NCBI GenBank assembly: GCA_902785825.1
Contig: CACZZZ010000007.1
Location: forward strand, 1-64,000
From: an uncultured Bacteroidia bacterium
GTDB taxonomy: Bacteria; Bacteroidota; Bacteroidia; Bacteroidales; UBA932
Direction of reading: 5' to 3'
Length of the DNA stretch: 64,000 bases
The notes beneath the pieces are model-generated. The model was not told the DNA's origin and ran no database searches. It saw nothing but the letters and a program-made list of their open reading frames with translations. The stretch's first letter is position 1. Each line of letters begins with the position of its first letter. A program made the translations under genes and the position numbers. This document shows positions 26,778 to 36,292 of this stretch, piece by piece.

Positions 26778-29461
26778 TGATGAAGAGGTTTTTATGCATA
26801 TTCGCCCTCGTGGCCATGTCGCTTCCCGTTCTCGCGCAGAACGCCATCAAGGTGGAAGCCCCTAATGTTGTCGCGGCTGATGAGCGCTTCAATGTGACTT
26901 TCATTATTGAGGGGGAAAAGAACCCTACAGACTTCTCCTGGTCGCAAGGCGATGATTTCCAATTGGTTTGGGGACCTCAGAAAGGATCTTCCACAAGCAT
27001 CCAGATCATCAATGGAAAGAGAACATCCTCGCATCAGACCACTTTTACCTACATCCTTCTGCCCAAAGCTACCGGTACTTTCCAGATTCCGGCGGCCTCG
27101 GCCAAACTCGCCGGTGAGACTATCCATTCATCTCAGGTCTCGATTCAGGTCGTGACGGATGCCAGTTCCTCTTCAGGCGGTCAGGGATCGCAGGCTCCCT
27201 CCCAAGGCTCTTCCCAGGGTGGCTCAACCGAGTCACGCCAGCGCGCGGCCTCCGGAGAGATCCCGTCCGAGGACCTTTTCATGAGACTCTCCCTTAACCG
27301 TTCGGAAGTCTATCTCGGAGAGCCGGTCACGGCGACATTGAAGCTCTACCAGAGGGTCAATATCGCGGGTTTTGAAAATGCCAAGTTCCCTTCTTTCAAT
27401 GGGTTCTGGAGTCAGGAGACATATTCACCAAGCAATATCGAGTTCAAGCGCGAGAGCTTCGACGACAAGATTTACAACACGGCGGTTCTGAGGTCGTATG
27501 TGCTGATCCCTCAGCAGTCCGGGACCGTCACCATCGATCCGGCGGAACTGGTTTGCCTTGTCAATGTGAGGGTCAACACCGGGACTTCGAACAGCATTTT
27601 CGACAGTTTCTTCCAAGATGACACCCGCACGATCAGGAAGAGGGTGACCACGTCTCCCCTTAAAGTCAAAGTCAAGCCCCTTCCTTCCGGACAACCCGCC
27701 TCTTTCGGCGGTGGAGTTGGAAGTTTCGGAATATCCGCCCGGCTCTCTTCGAACGAATTGAAGACGCATGACGCCGGATCGCTAGTCATTACTATCTCAG
27801 GTCGCGGCAACGTGTCCCTTCTTGAAGAACCGAAGGTCAGTTTCCCTCCTGATTTCGAGGTCTATGACACCAAGTCCACTGAAAACACGGACAAGAGCAA
27901 TGGGGGAACTTCCGGAAGCAAGTCCTTCGAGTTCCCGTTCATTCCCCGCAGCGCCGGTGATTTCACCATTCCTCCCGTGGAATATTCCTACTTCGACATC
28001 AATTCCGGGAAATACGTGACTCTCAAGACCGCCCCTCTCCAGATCAAGGTGAACAAAGGGAAGGGCTCGGAGTCTTCCGGCCCCGTCACGGTCACCCCTG
28101 GAGTGGAAAGGAGGGATGTCAAGAGCCTCGCTGACGACATCCGTTTCATAACGACCAAGAAGCCGTCTTTCTCAAAGGAAGGTACTTTCTTCCTTGGATC
28201 CACCTTGTTCATGATTCTTCTGGGACTGATTGTTCTCGGAGCTGTTGCGTTGTGGCTCGCGATGCGGAAAGCCGCTGCGATGAGAGCGGATGTCGCCATG
28301 ACCAAGAACCGCAGGGCTACCAAGATGGCTAAGGCCAGGCTCAAGCAGGCCGGTGATTTCCTCGAGAAGAATCTCTATACCGCTTTCTATGAGGAGCTTC
28401 ACAAGGCTTTGATCGGTTTCATCTCAGACAAGCTTAACATGGATATGACTGACATCAGCGGAGAAAATATCGCCTCAGCTCTGCTTGAGGGAGGGGTTTC
28501 ACAGGAAGACACGGATGCTTTCACAGGCCTTCTTGAGGCATGTGAGTTCGCCAGATACTCTCCTGACGCCGGCCATGAGGCCATGAACGCCCATTACGAC
28601 ACCGCGGTCAGGGTCATCACCGCCATCGATTCCAGCCTGAAGTCAGGCAAGTCCAAGTCCAAGGTGGCCGCTTCGGCTATCGCGATCTTGCTTTCTCTGG
28701 GAATATCCTTCAATGGATCCGCGCAGGATATGGTCGTGGCTTCAGCTGATACCGTTGCCACAAAGGCGGCAGGCGGTGATCTTTGGCAGGAAGGTGTCTC
28801 GGCATATTCGGATAACCGTTTCAAGGACGCCGCTGATTCTTGGGAGGCGATCATCGCCTCGGGAGTCGCCTCACCGGAGCTTTATTGCAACATCGGTGAC
28901 GCCTATTTCAAACAAGGTAATTATCCGAAAGCCATATTGAACTATGAGAGGGCTCTCAAGTTGGATCCATCCTTCACGGATGCCCGTTACAATCTGGATT
29001 TCGCCCAAAGCTTCACACAGGACAAAATCGAGGCGGTTCCTGAGTTCATTCTCGAAAGTGTCGGCCGGAAGATTTGCTATGTCTTGGGATCCGACACCTG
29101 GGCTGTCCTGTTCCTCGTTTTCTTGGCTCTGACAGCGGCATGTGTATTGGTTTTCCTGCTTGGAGCCTCGCCGGTGAAGCGTAAGGTCGGATTCTATTGC
29201 GGGATAGTGTTACTGCTTCTGTCGCTGCTCTGCCTTGACTTCTCGGCATGGCAGAAGAGGGATTACGCCAAGAAAGACAGCGCCATTGTCATGCTCCCTG
29301 TGTCTTCTGTAAAGAGCTCTCCCTCAGGAGGAAAGGATCTATTCGTGATTCATGAGGGCACTAAGGTGAAGATTCTCGACAATGTCGGGGACTGGCAAAA
29401 CATATCCCTGGCGGATGGCCGCCAGGGATGGATTGAGGCTTCAGCGATCGAGGTCATATAG
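26777..29461 (+). CDS. Fused BatD-BatE protein
   Basis: An 894-residue protein. The first 600 or so residues are BatD: signal peptide, immunoglobulin-like domains (APNVVAADERFNVTFIIEGE; DLFMRLSLNRSEVYLGEPV), a membrane helix (GSTLFMILLGLIVLGAVALW) and a helical cytoplasmic part. A second signal-like segment (VAASAIAILLSLGISFNGSA) then opens a BatE portion. This has TPRs (LYCNIGDAYFKQGNYPKAIL), two membrane helices and a C-terminal SH3b-like domain (VIHEGTKVKILDNVGDWQNI). batD and batE are usually separate genes. The ATG at 26777 overlaps the batC stop. Confidence 0.85.
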   Translation: MMKRFLCIFALVAMSLPVLAQNAIKVEAPNVVAADERFNVTFIIEGEKNPTDFSWSQGDDFQLVWGPQKGSSTSIQIINGKRTSSHQTTFTYILLPKATGTFQIPAASAKLAGETIHSSQVSIQVVTDASSSSGGQGSQAPSQGSSQGGSTESRQRAASGEIPSEDLFMRLSLNRSEVYLGEPVTATLKLYQRVNIAGFENAKFPSFNGFWSQETYSPSNIEFKRESFDDKIYNTAVLRSYVLIPQQSGTVTIDPAELVCLVNVRVNTGTSNSIFDSFFQDDTRTIRKRVTTSPLKVKVKPLPSGQPASFGGGVGSFGISARLSSNELKTHDAGSLVITISGRGNVSLLEEPKVSFPPDFEVYDTKSTENTDKSNGGTSGSKSFEFPFIPRSAGDFTIPPVEYSYFDINSGKYVTLKTAPLQIKVNKGKGSESSGPVTVTPGVERRDVKSLADDIRFITTKKPSFSKEGTFFLGSTLFMILLGLIVLGAVALWLAMRKAAAMRADVAMTKNRRATKMAKARLKQAGDFLEKNLYTAFYEELHKALIGFISDKLNMDMTDISGENIASALLEGGVSQEDTDAFTGLLEACEFARYSPDAGHEAMNAHYDTAVRVITAIDSSLKSGKSKSKVAASAIAILLSLGISFNGSAQDMVVASADTVATKAAGGDLWQEGVSAYSDNRFKDAADSWEAIIASGVASPELYCNIGDAYFKQGNYPKAILNYERALKLDPSFTDARYNLDFAQSFTQDKIEAVPEFILESVGRKICYVLGSDTWAVLFLVFLALTAACVLVFLLGASPVKRKVGFYCGIVLLLLSLLCLDFSAWQKRDYAKKDSAIVMLPVSSVKSSPSGGKDLFVIHEGTKVKILDNVGDWQNISLADGRQGWIEASAIEVI

Positions 29462-29483
29462 ACCCCTTCAGGCTAAGCCGGTA

Positions 29484-30461
29484 TTACTCCCATTCGATTG
29501 TCGCGACGGGTTTGTCGGAGAAATCCCAAAGAACCCTGTTGATGCCGGGCACTTCAGCGATTATCCTGTCACGGATTGTGCAAAGCGTCGTCCAAGGAAT
29601 CTCAACGGATTTGGCTGTGACGGCGTCTTTTGTCTGGACGGCACGTATCACCGCGGCCCATCCCATGTAACGCTTTCCGTCCTTGATTCCGGTGGATTTC
29701 ACGTCGGGAATGGCCACGAAATACTGCCAAGGAGTGGGATCCATCTTGTCAATTTCCTCACGGAATATGGCGTCAGCCTCGCGTACCGCCTCAAGGCGGT
29801 CACGGGTGATGGCTCCGGTGCACCTCACACCAAGTCCGGGGCCGGGGAACGGCTGGCGATAAACCATGTTGTCGGGAAGGCCGAGAGCCTTGCCCACCAC
29901 ACGAACCTCGTCCTTGTAGAGAAGCTTGATAGGCTCAACCAGTTCGAAATCAAGACCTTCCGGAAGACCTCCCACATTGTGGTGAGCCTTGATACCGTCC
30001 TTGGACTCGAGGATGTCAGGGTAGATGGTTCCCTGTCCGAGGAACTTGATTCCTTCCAGTTTGGAGGCCTCCTCGGCGAAAACATCTATAAACTCCTTGC
30101 CGATGATCTTCCTCTTGGTCTCAGGATCAGCCACTCCGGCGAGTTTGCCCAGGAACCTGTCCACAGCGTCCACGTAGATAAGGTTGGCGCCTAACTCTTC
30201 CTTGAAAACACGGATCACTTGCTCCGGCTCTCCCTTGCGGAGGAGTCCATGGTTGACATGCACGCAGACCAATTGATCGCCTATCGCCTTGATCAGCAAG
30301 GCGGCGACAACAGAAGAGTCAACACCTCCCGAGAGGGCGAGCAGCACTTTCTTGTCTCCAACCTGTTTCCTGACTGCGGCGATCTGCTCGTCGATAAAAG
30401 CCTGGGCTAATTCCGGAGAGGTGATTCTCTCCATTGTTTCCGGTCTCACATTAGGGTCCAT
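29484..30461 (-). CDS. GMP synthase, ATP-pyrophosphatase subunit only
   Basis: A 325-residue protein equivalent to the C-terminal two thirds of GuaA. It has the PP-loop [49 protein letters not shown] and the dimerisation domain ending KPVATIEWE. It would adenylate XMP and accept ammonia. The N-terminal class I glutaminase domain (about 190 residues) is absent and no glutaminase gene is adjacent, so the protein resembles the split archaeal-type GuaAb. Starts at 30461 or 30434 are possible. Confidence 0.9.
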   Translation of the reverse strand: MDPNVRPETMERITSPELAQAFIDEQIAAVRKQVGDKKVLLALSGGVDSSVVAALLIKAIGDQLVCVHVNHGLLRKGEPEQVIRVFKEELGANLIYVDAVDRFLGKLAGVADPETKRKIIGKEFIDVFAEEASKLEGIKFLGQGTIYPDILESKDGIKAHHNVGGLPEGLDFELVEPIKLLYKDEVRVVGKALGLPDNMVYRQPFPGPGLGVRCTGAITRDRLEAVREADAIFREEIDKMDPTPWQYFVAIPDVKSTGIKDGKRYMGWAAVIRAVQTKDAVTAKSVEIPWTTLCTIRDRIIAEVPGINRVLWDFSDKPVATIEWE

Positions 30462-30495
30462 TTTCTTTCTTGTATTAATTGTTGAATATTATTGG

Positions 30496-32217
30496 TCAAA
30501 GAGTCTGTCCACCGATAAACTCCCGTAGGATGGAGGTGGGAGGGATGGCGGCGATCTCCGAGGGTTGGAGAGCGACGATGTAGTCCAGGAACTTCAGAAG
30601 CCTGACAGCCTCGGTGTAAGCCGGGGAACTCGGAGATATTCTCCGCAGCAGGGGCTCCGCATAGTATTTCAGGAGCGGAAGCTCGAAAATGACTCCGGAG
30701 TTGAACAGGAAGTCGGCGTTCTCCTGATAAGGGAAGATGTTGCGCATCTCACCGCGGCGCACGCTGTTCCACCTTAGAAGAGTCTCTTCCGGAGTGGTGT
30801 TCCTTGTGCGGTTGTCTCGGACCATCCTTCTGAGCAACCTGTTGTCTGATGTGGAAAGGTTGCTGTTCTCGTCAAGGTTTAGGGAGGTCATGGCGGACAC
30901 ATATACCCGGAATATCCTTGAGTTGTCAACCGCTGAGGTCATCTCTGGATTGAGGGCGTGGATGCCTTCCATGATGAGGATATCCTTCTCCTCAAGGTGA
31001 AGTTTGTTGCCGACATATACCCTTTTCCCTTGGGTGAAATCGTATTTGGGAATCTCGACTTCCTTTCCTTCAAGTAGGTCATTTAGCTGGCTGTTAAGTA
31101 GTTCCAGATCCATTGCATGGAGCGACTCGAAGTCCAGCTTCCCATCCTCGTCGAGCGGGGTCTTGTCCCGGTCCACGAAATAGTTGTCCAGCTCGATAAC
31201 TTTGGGTTTAAGCCCAAGTACTTTACATTGAAGGGCTATCCTGAGGGAAGAGGATGTCTTTCCGCTTGAGGAAGGACCGGCTATCATGACGATACGCTTC
31301 TCGGCGCGGTTCTCATAGATTTTGTCGGCCACGCGGGCATAGTTCCTCTCGTGGAGAGCCTCGGCGAGATTGATGATCTCAACCGATCTCCCGGCCTTGA
31401 TGGCGGAGTTGAGAGTACCGACGCTCTCTATCCCGATGATCGAGCACCAGTCTGTATATTCATTTAAGGTCGCGGTGATCTTCGCATGCCTTTTCATCGG
31501 CATAACCTTCGTGAAATCAGTCATGTTCGGGCCTTGCAGGCAGAAACCGTCCCCGATGCCTGTGATGTCGAAAGTCTTGAGAAGACCTGTCGATGGGATC
31601 AGCGGTCCATGGAAGGAGTCGGCGTTGCCGTCGAGGTAATATACGCTGCAAGTGAACGTGCCAAGGCTCTTCTGGAGGCTGGCCTTGTGGGGCTGGTTAT
31701 TCTTCAGGAATATTTCCTGGGCCTCCTCGGAGAACATCTTGACTTTTTTGTACGGGAGGTCCTTGGAGATGATTTCCTTCATCTTGGCCTTGATGTCATC
31801 GATCTCCTCATCGGTGACATAGTGGACTTTGGCTCTCCCGTCCTCCTGTTTCCCGAGCTCGTGGAGCTCACAGTACAGTCCGCTCGGCAGTGAGTGGTCC
31901 ACCACAAGGACCTTGTCCGGGGACAAGGCTCTCACAGCGTTTTGTAACACGAAACAAAGAGATCTGAGGTAACATCTCCTGCCATCCGGGTGATTGAAAC
32001 CGATGAATTCGACCTGGTGGAAAAGCATTGGCCTGTAATCCAGCTCTTTGAGCTTATTGTCCACGAGAGCCGCTATCACATCTAGCTTCTGGCCTGTCTT
32101 GGGGTCTGTGACGGTCCTGCACCATTTCTTGGACAAATCCTCCAAAGTGCCACCCATCTCAATCCTGTGGTTTTTCCCGTCGTTTTTGCAGAAAACTGTA
32201 ATTTCCTTGTTGCCCAT
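30496..32217 (-). CDS. Uridine-kinase-like nucleoside kinase with TGS/ThrRS-like N-terminus
   Basis: A 573-residue protein. A TGS-like segment (NKEITVFCKNDGKNHRIEMG) and a region related to the second additional domain of threonyl-tRNA synthetase (residues about 50-220) precede a P-loop phosphoribulokinase/uridine kinase domain. That domain holds IVMIAGPSSSGKTSSSLRIA, KPKVIELDNYFVDRD and DILIMEGIHALNPEM. Such fusions are widespread in Bacteroidota and Firmicutes; the substrate is presumed to be a nucleoside. The start at 32217 is the ATG after a TATATTTG promoter. Monocistronic or cotranscribed with guaA (34 bases). Confidence 0.88.
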   Translation of the reverse strand: MGNKEITVFCKNDGKNHRIEMGGTLEDLSKKWCRTVTDPKTGQKLDVIAALVDNKLKELDYRPMLFHQVEFIGFNHPDGRRCYLRSLCFVLQNAVRALSPDKVLVVDHSLPSGLYCELHELGKQEDGRAKVHYVTDEEIDDIKAKMKEIISKDLPYKKVKMFSEEAQEIFLKNNQPHKASLQKSLGTFTCSVYYLDGNADSFHGPLIPSTGLLKTFDITGIGDGFCLQGPNMTDFTKVMPMKRHAKITATLNEYTDWCSIIGIESVGTLNSAIKAGRSVEIINLAEALHERNYARVADKIYENRAEKRIVMIAGPSSSGKTSSSLRIALQCKVLGLKPKVIELDNYFVDRDKTPLDEDGKLDFESLHAMDLELLNSQLNDLLEGKEVEIPKYDFTQGKRVYVGNKLHLEEKDILIMEGIHALNPEMTSAVDNSRIFRVYVSAMTSLNLDENSNLSTSDNRLLRRMVRDNRTRNTTPEETLLRWNSVRRGEMRNIFPYQENADFLFNSGVIFELPLLKYYAEPLLRRISPSSPAYTEAVRLLKFLDYIVALQPSEIAAIPPTSILREFIGGQTL

Positions 32218-32236
32218 AATGCGTAGTCTATTCTTA

Positions 32237-32244
32237 CAAATATA
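32237..32244 (-). promoter_or_regulatory. Nucleoside kinase promoter -7 box
   Basis: TATATTTG on the minus strand (TAnnTTTG), 19 bases before the ATG at 32217. The -33 element is not obvious. Confidence 0.5.
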
Positions 32245-32293
32245 CTCAAATCCGCAATCTTTTTGTATTTTTATGGGAGATAAATTCACAGTC

Positions 32294-33433
32294 ATGAGAC
32301 GTTTATTATTTTTCATCACTCTAGCGATCATTTCTTTATCGCCTCTTCGGGCCCAGCAGACCGAAACTACCTATACCAGGCCGGTGGTGGACATGACCGG
32401 GTACACCTTTTCTGACCAGCATTTCACTAGCCTTTACGCCTCCGCTGACGCTAAATACGCGTGGCGGAACTGGAAAGGAAGCTTCAAGAAGTGGCAGAAG
32501 AATTTCAGGGCCGATCTGAGTGAGACCCTTGGGGTTACACGGATTTCAGAGGACCTTAAGGATTTCAAACCTGAAGCCCGGCAGATAGACAGCGAGGACA
32601 TGGGTGACTACACCCGCGAGCGCTGGGAGATAATGACCGAGCCGGATGTCTCCCTCCCGGTTGTCATCCTGCGCCCTAAGAACCTTCAAGGCAAGACCGG
32701 GCTTATGATAACGCCCCACGGCCATTCCCTGAACACGGAATTGTACGCCGGAATCTACTGGAGCGAGAGTGACAGGTCACTTGCCGAGGACGGTGAGAGG
32801 AATATAGCCCTGCAGGCTGTAAAGGAGGGCTTGATAGCCATCGCTCCGACCACCAGGGCCTTCGGGAAGACCCGTATGAAGGTTGACATCGACGCTGACG
32901 CCACTTCCTCATGCCACCTGTTCCTTCTCCACGACCTGATGGTCGGCCGGACTCCGATAGGGGACAGGGTGTGGGACATAATGAAGATCATAGACTGGTC
33001 TTTGGAGACTCTCCCGGTTGATCCTGACAAAGTTATGGTCTCCGGCCATTCAGGAGGCGGAACCGCCACCATCTATGCAGGCGCCCTGGACACCAGGATC
33101 AAGTACTGCCTTCCTTCCGGCTCGTTCAGCTCCTATGAGAAGAGCATCCTCGCGATGCCTCATTGCGAGTGCAACTATGTGCCGGGAATGCTGAATCTGG
33201 GCAATATGGGCGACCTTGCCGGTCTTGTGGCCGGACGTTACCTGTGTGTGATCCAGGGGAATGGCGATCCGATTTTCCCGATTGATGGAGCGAGAGAGGA
33301 ATTCGCGAAGACGGAGGAGATTTTCAAAGCGGCAGGAAAGGGCAAGTGCGCGCTTGGGGTCGGAGAAGGCGGCCACAGGTATTATAAGACTCCCGCTTGG
33401 AACTTCATCCATGAGTGCATGGCGGGGAAGTAG
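32294..33433 (+). CDS. Secreted alpha/beta-hydrolase, probable carbohydrate esterase
   Basis: A 379-residue exported hydrolase (signal MRRLLFFITLAIISLSPLRAQ). The nucleophile elbow is VMVSGHSGGGTATIY, the likely acid Asp lies in IQGNGDPIFPIDG and the His in GEGGHRYY. The oxyanion strand includes GLMITPHGHSLN. The architecture resembles acetyl xylan esterase and dienelactone-hydrolase-type enzymes that deacylate plant or mucin glycans. The start at 32294 was chosen because the signal peptide begins there; an ATG at 32273 adds seven polar residues. Confidence 0.75.
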   Translation: MRRLLFFITLAIISLSPLRAQQTETTYTRPVVDMTGYTFSDQHFTSLYASADAKYAWRNWKGSFKKWQKNFRADLSETLGVTRISEDLKDFKPEARQIDSEDMGDYTRERWEIMTEPDVSLPVVILRPKNLQGKTGLMITPHGHSLNTELYAGIYWSESDRSLAEDGERNIALQAVKEGLIAIAPTTRAFGKTRMKVDIDADATSSCHLFLLHDLMVGRTPIGDRVWDIMKIIDWSLETLPVDPDKVMVSGHSGGGTATIYAGALDTRIKYCLPSGSFSSYEKSILAMPHCECNYVPGMLNLGNMGDLAGLVAGRYLCVIQGNGDPIFPIDGAREEFAKTEEIFKAAGKGKCALGVGEGGHRYYKTPAWNFIHECMAGK

Positions 33434-33539
33434 GCTATAAAAAACATAAATTTTTGTTTTCACCGGAGGGTTTTTCTGTTTTTTAAACAGATTGCCGTCC
33501 GGGTTTCTTATATTCGCCCCAAGACTATAAACTCGAACT

Positions 33540-35099
33540 ATGCTTATTAACATTATGGCCGCCAAATGCATTGGAATAGAGGCGGTTCCGGTCACAGTAG
33601 AGGTGGACATCACCTCGGGGATAGGGGTCCATCTGGTAGGACTTGCGGACGTCGCGGTCAAGGAAAGCCTTCTCAGGACAATCACCGCGTTGCAGTCGCT
33701 CGGTTTCCATATTCCCGGAAAGAAGATAGTAATCAATCTGGCTCCAGCGGACATGCACAAAAACGGAGGCGGCTATGACCTGCCGATCGCTCTGGGCATC
33801 ATAGCCGCTTCGGGGCAGAAAGAGTTGCCTGGATTGGGGAAATACATAGTGATGGGCGAGTTAGGCCTGGACGGCTCGCTCCGTGAGATCCAAGGATCCC
33901 TGCCGATAGCCGACTTGGCCTCTTCTTTGGGTAAGAAGGGATGTATTCTGCCTCTGGAGTCAGCCTTGGAGGCTACGGAATGCTCGGGAATAGACATTTT
34001 CGGAGTCAGGAACCTTCTGGATGTGCTGAGGATTCTCGATGAGGTTGACGATCCCAGCGACCTTCTGGTCTGGAATACTGATCTGTACAGGGAACGCTCA
34101 TCGGCGCCTGCGAGGCCCCAGGCTGCTTCCGGCATTATGGATTTCTCGGATATTATCGGGCAGGAAAGCGCCAAGCGCGGAGCCGAGATAGCCGTAAGTG
34201 GAGGACATAATCTTATAATGCTCGGTCCGCCTGGAAGCGGGAAGAGTTCCTTGGCCAAGGCTCTGGTCGGGATTCTCCCTCCGATGACGAAGGAGGAGTC
34301 GATAGTGACCAGCAAGATATATTCAGTCTATGGGATCAAAGGTTCCGGGATCGGGTTGATCCATGAGAGACCTTTCAGGGCGCCTCACTACAGCGCCTCG
34401 CTGCCAGCCATAATCGGAGGTGGGGCGGGACAGGACATCCGTCCCGGAGAGGTGACGCTGGCGCATAATGGCATTCTCTTCATTGATGAATATGGCCAAA
34501 TGCCAAAATCGGTGCTGGAGGCTCTCAGGGGTCCGATGGAAGACCGGAAGGTGACTATTTCGAGGCTTCGCTCCAAACTTGAGTACCCGGCTTCTTTCAT
34601 GCTTGTTGCGGCGTCAAATCCTTGTCCTTGCGGATATTATGGGGAAGGGGACAGGTGCAGGTGCACACCCGGGCAGCGGGTGGGGTATCTTTCCAAGCTA
34701 TCCGGGCCGATAATGGACCGGATAGACATCCAGCTCTGGCTCCATCCTGTCCAGACAAGGAAGCTTGTGGGCCGAAAGAAAGGCGAGCCAAGCTCTGCTG
34801 TGGCGGCAAGAGTCTTGGGTGCCAGAAATATCCAGAAAGAGCGTTTCGCGGGAGAGGGGATATTCACGAACGCTGAGATGAGCGGGCGGATGCTTGAGAG
34901 ATATTGCCATCTCGACCCCGAGTGTTCGGAAGTGATGGGGAAAATAATAGACAAGATTGGCTTGTCCGCGAGGGCATATTCCCGTATTCTCAAGGTTGCC
35001 AGGACAATAGCCGACCTGGAAGGCTCCGGGAATATCAGACCGGAGTTCCTCGCCGAAGCGGCTTCCTACCGCTTTCTGGACAGGATAGACGGCTTATGA
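33540..35099 (+). CDS. YifB/ComM-family Mg-chelatase-like AAA ATPase
   Basis: A 519-residue protein with the ComM architecture: an N-terminal Lon-protease-like domain (VEVDITSGIGVHLVGLADVA, PADMHKNGGGYDLPIALGII), then an AAA core with Walker A LGPPGSGKSSLAKAL and Walker B ILFIDEYGQM. A Cys-rich CPCGYYGEGDRCRC zinc-like segment follows, then a C-terminal helical domain. ComM is a helicase acting in branch migration during natural transformation in some bacteria; the role here is unproven. The 106 bases upstream hold a weak TATATTCG box (33509-33516) and a short ctgttt/aaacag hairpin. Confidence 0.92.
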   Translation: MLINIMAAKCIGIEAVPVTVEVDITSGIGVHLVGLADVAVKESLLRTITALQSLGFHIPGKKIVINLAPADMHKNGGGYDLPIALGIIAASGQKELPGLGKYIVMGELGLDGSLREIQGSLPIADLASSLGKKGCILPLESALEATECSGIDIFGVRNLLDVLRILDEVDDPSDLLVWNTDLYRERSSAPARPQAASGIMDFSDIIGQESAKRGAEIAVSGGHNLIMLGPPGSGKSSLAKALVGILPPMTKEESIVTSKIYSVYGIKGSGIGLIHERPFRAPHYSASLPAIIGGGAGQDIRPGEVTLAHNGILFIDEYGQMPKSVLEALRGPMEDRKVTISRLRSKLEYPASFMLVAASNPCPCGYYGEGDRCRCTPGQRVGYLSKLSGPIMDRIDIQLWLHPVQTRKLVGRKKGEPSSAVAARVLGARNIQKERFAGEGIFTNAEMSGRMLERYCHLDPECSEVMGKIIDKIGLSARAYSRILKVARTIADLEGSGNIRPEFLAEAASYRFLDRIDGL

Positions 35100-35123
35100 T
35101 GGCTCAATATTAAAAATAAAGGC

Positions 35124-35131
35124 TATATTTG
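35124..35131 (+). promoter_or_regulatory. Promoter -7 box of the TM2 cluster
   Basis: TATATTTG matches TAnnTTTG exactly and lies 21 bases before the ATG of the TM2 gene. No clear -33 TTG. It implies the four genes 35153-38021 form their own transcript. Confidence 0.5.
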
Positions 35132-35152
35132 TATAACTAAACATTTGTAGCA

Positions 35153-35578
35153 ATGAAAAAATTACTGTTTGCTTTGATCGCTTTCGTGGCGATCTCGACT
35201 GTGGCTTCGGCTGCTCCTTACAAAATTGATGACGCCGCTGTTGACAATGCGATCGAAAGCGCCGTGGAGGTTTCTCCCGTCTCTTTCCTGAGCGAGGTTC
35301 CCGCCCAGCTTCGCGCCGGAATGCCTGCTTCAGCTTCCGTTTCCGCTGGTAAGAGCCCTGTTGGCGCTATCCTTCTCACCTTCTTCCTCGGTGGATTCGG
35401 CGTTCATCGCCACTATATGGGTACTCGTCCCTGGATGTGGGCTATCTATACCTTCACTGTTGGAGGCATTTTCGGTGTCGTCCCGTTCGTGGATTTCATC
35501 GTAGAGATAGTGGCCGCGGTTGAGGACAACTCAGTCGCGCGCTATTGCGGCAACACCTCATTCTTCATGTGGGGTTAA
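35153..35578 (+). CDS. TM2-domain protein with signal peptide
   Basis: A 141-residue protein. A signal peptide (MKKLLFALIAFVAISTVASA) is followed by about 40 polar residues and a TM2 domain: helix GAILLTFFLGGFGVHRHYMG, turn, helix IYTFTVGGIFGVVPFVDFIV. The FxLGxFGxHRxYxG motif is the TM2 signature. Function of bacterial TM2 proteins is unknown. Its stop overlaps the next start (TAATG). Confidence 0.85.
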   Translation: MKKLLFALIAFVAISTVASAAPYKIDDAAVDNAIESAVEVSPVSFLSEVPAQLRAGMPASASVSAGKSPVGAILLTFFLGGFGVHRHYMGTRPWMWAIYTFTVGGIFGVVPFVDFIVEIVAAVEDNSVARYCGNTSFFMWG

Positions 35579-36285
35579 TGCTTAGAAAGCTGCTCATAAC
35601 AGCATTGATTATCATCTCCATCCCGGCCGCCGCACAGAGGCGGGTCTCGGCCGCGATGGAGGTGAAAACTTTATATGGTGGCAAGGTCACTACCGTCGGC
35701 AGCAAGGTGTTCTGCGCCTCTTCCGGCCGGCTGGTCCAGGTCTTTGATTCACCATATCTTTACTACACTGTCACTAATCCTGACGGTGAGTTCAAAATCT
35801 ATATTCCCGGATCGAATGAGGTCTATTCAGAGCGCAAGGAGGACTACAGCGACCGGGACAACCTTCTTTACTTGTTCTTGTCCGGCCATGGCGATGACCT
35901 TGGACTCGGATACTATGGCTATAAGCTTTCCTCGACGACCCGGGAGGAAGGCGGCTTGCTGAGACGGACCTACCTTCCTTCGGTCCCCGGAAAGGGAGTG
36001 GCCAAGGTGGAACTGGTCCTGGAAAATTATCTGCCTATTTATCTGGCATATTACAATGACAAGGGAGCGGTGGTGAGCAGGACTTACTTGTCCTCCTACA
36101 ACCGTTTCTCCAATCTTATGCTCCCTTTGCGGGTGACTTCCGTCCAATATACCTCAAAGAAGGACTCCACGCTTGTGAGAACCATCTATTCCGATGTCGT
36201 GGTGGATGGACAAGACCCGATGTTTGATTTCAAGGTGCCTTCTGATGCCAAGCCCTTGAAGAATCTTCCCAAGACTAGGAAGTGA
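35578..36285 (+). CDS. LolA-like periplasmic protein
   Basis: A 235-residue exported protein (signal MLRKLLITALIIISIPAAAQ). The beta-strand pattern (LVQVFDSPYLYYTVTNPDGE; LPLRVTSVQYTSKKDSTLVR; DPMFDFKVPSDAK) resembles the LolA/outer-membrane lipoprotein carrier fold common in Bacteroidota. No cofactor or catalytic residues are seen. A role in carrying a lipid or lipoprotein is inferred from fold resemblance alone. It is coupled to the TM2 gene. Confidence 0.6.
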   Translation: MLRKLLITALIIISIPAAAQRRVSAAMEVKTLYGGKVTTVGSKVFCASSGRLVQVFDSPYLYYTVTNPDGEFKIYIPGSNEVYSERKEDYSDRDNLLYLFLSGHGDDLGLGYYGYKLSSTTREEGGLLRRTYLPSVPGKGVAKVELVLENYLPIYLAYYNDKGAVVSRTYLSSYNRFSNLMLPLRVTSVQYTSKKDSTLVRTIYSDVVVDGQDPMFDFKVPSDAKPLKNLPKTRK

Positions 36286-36292
36286 CATCGTG

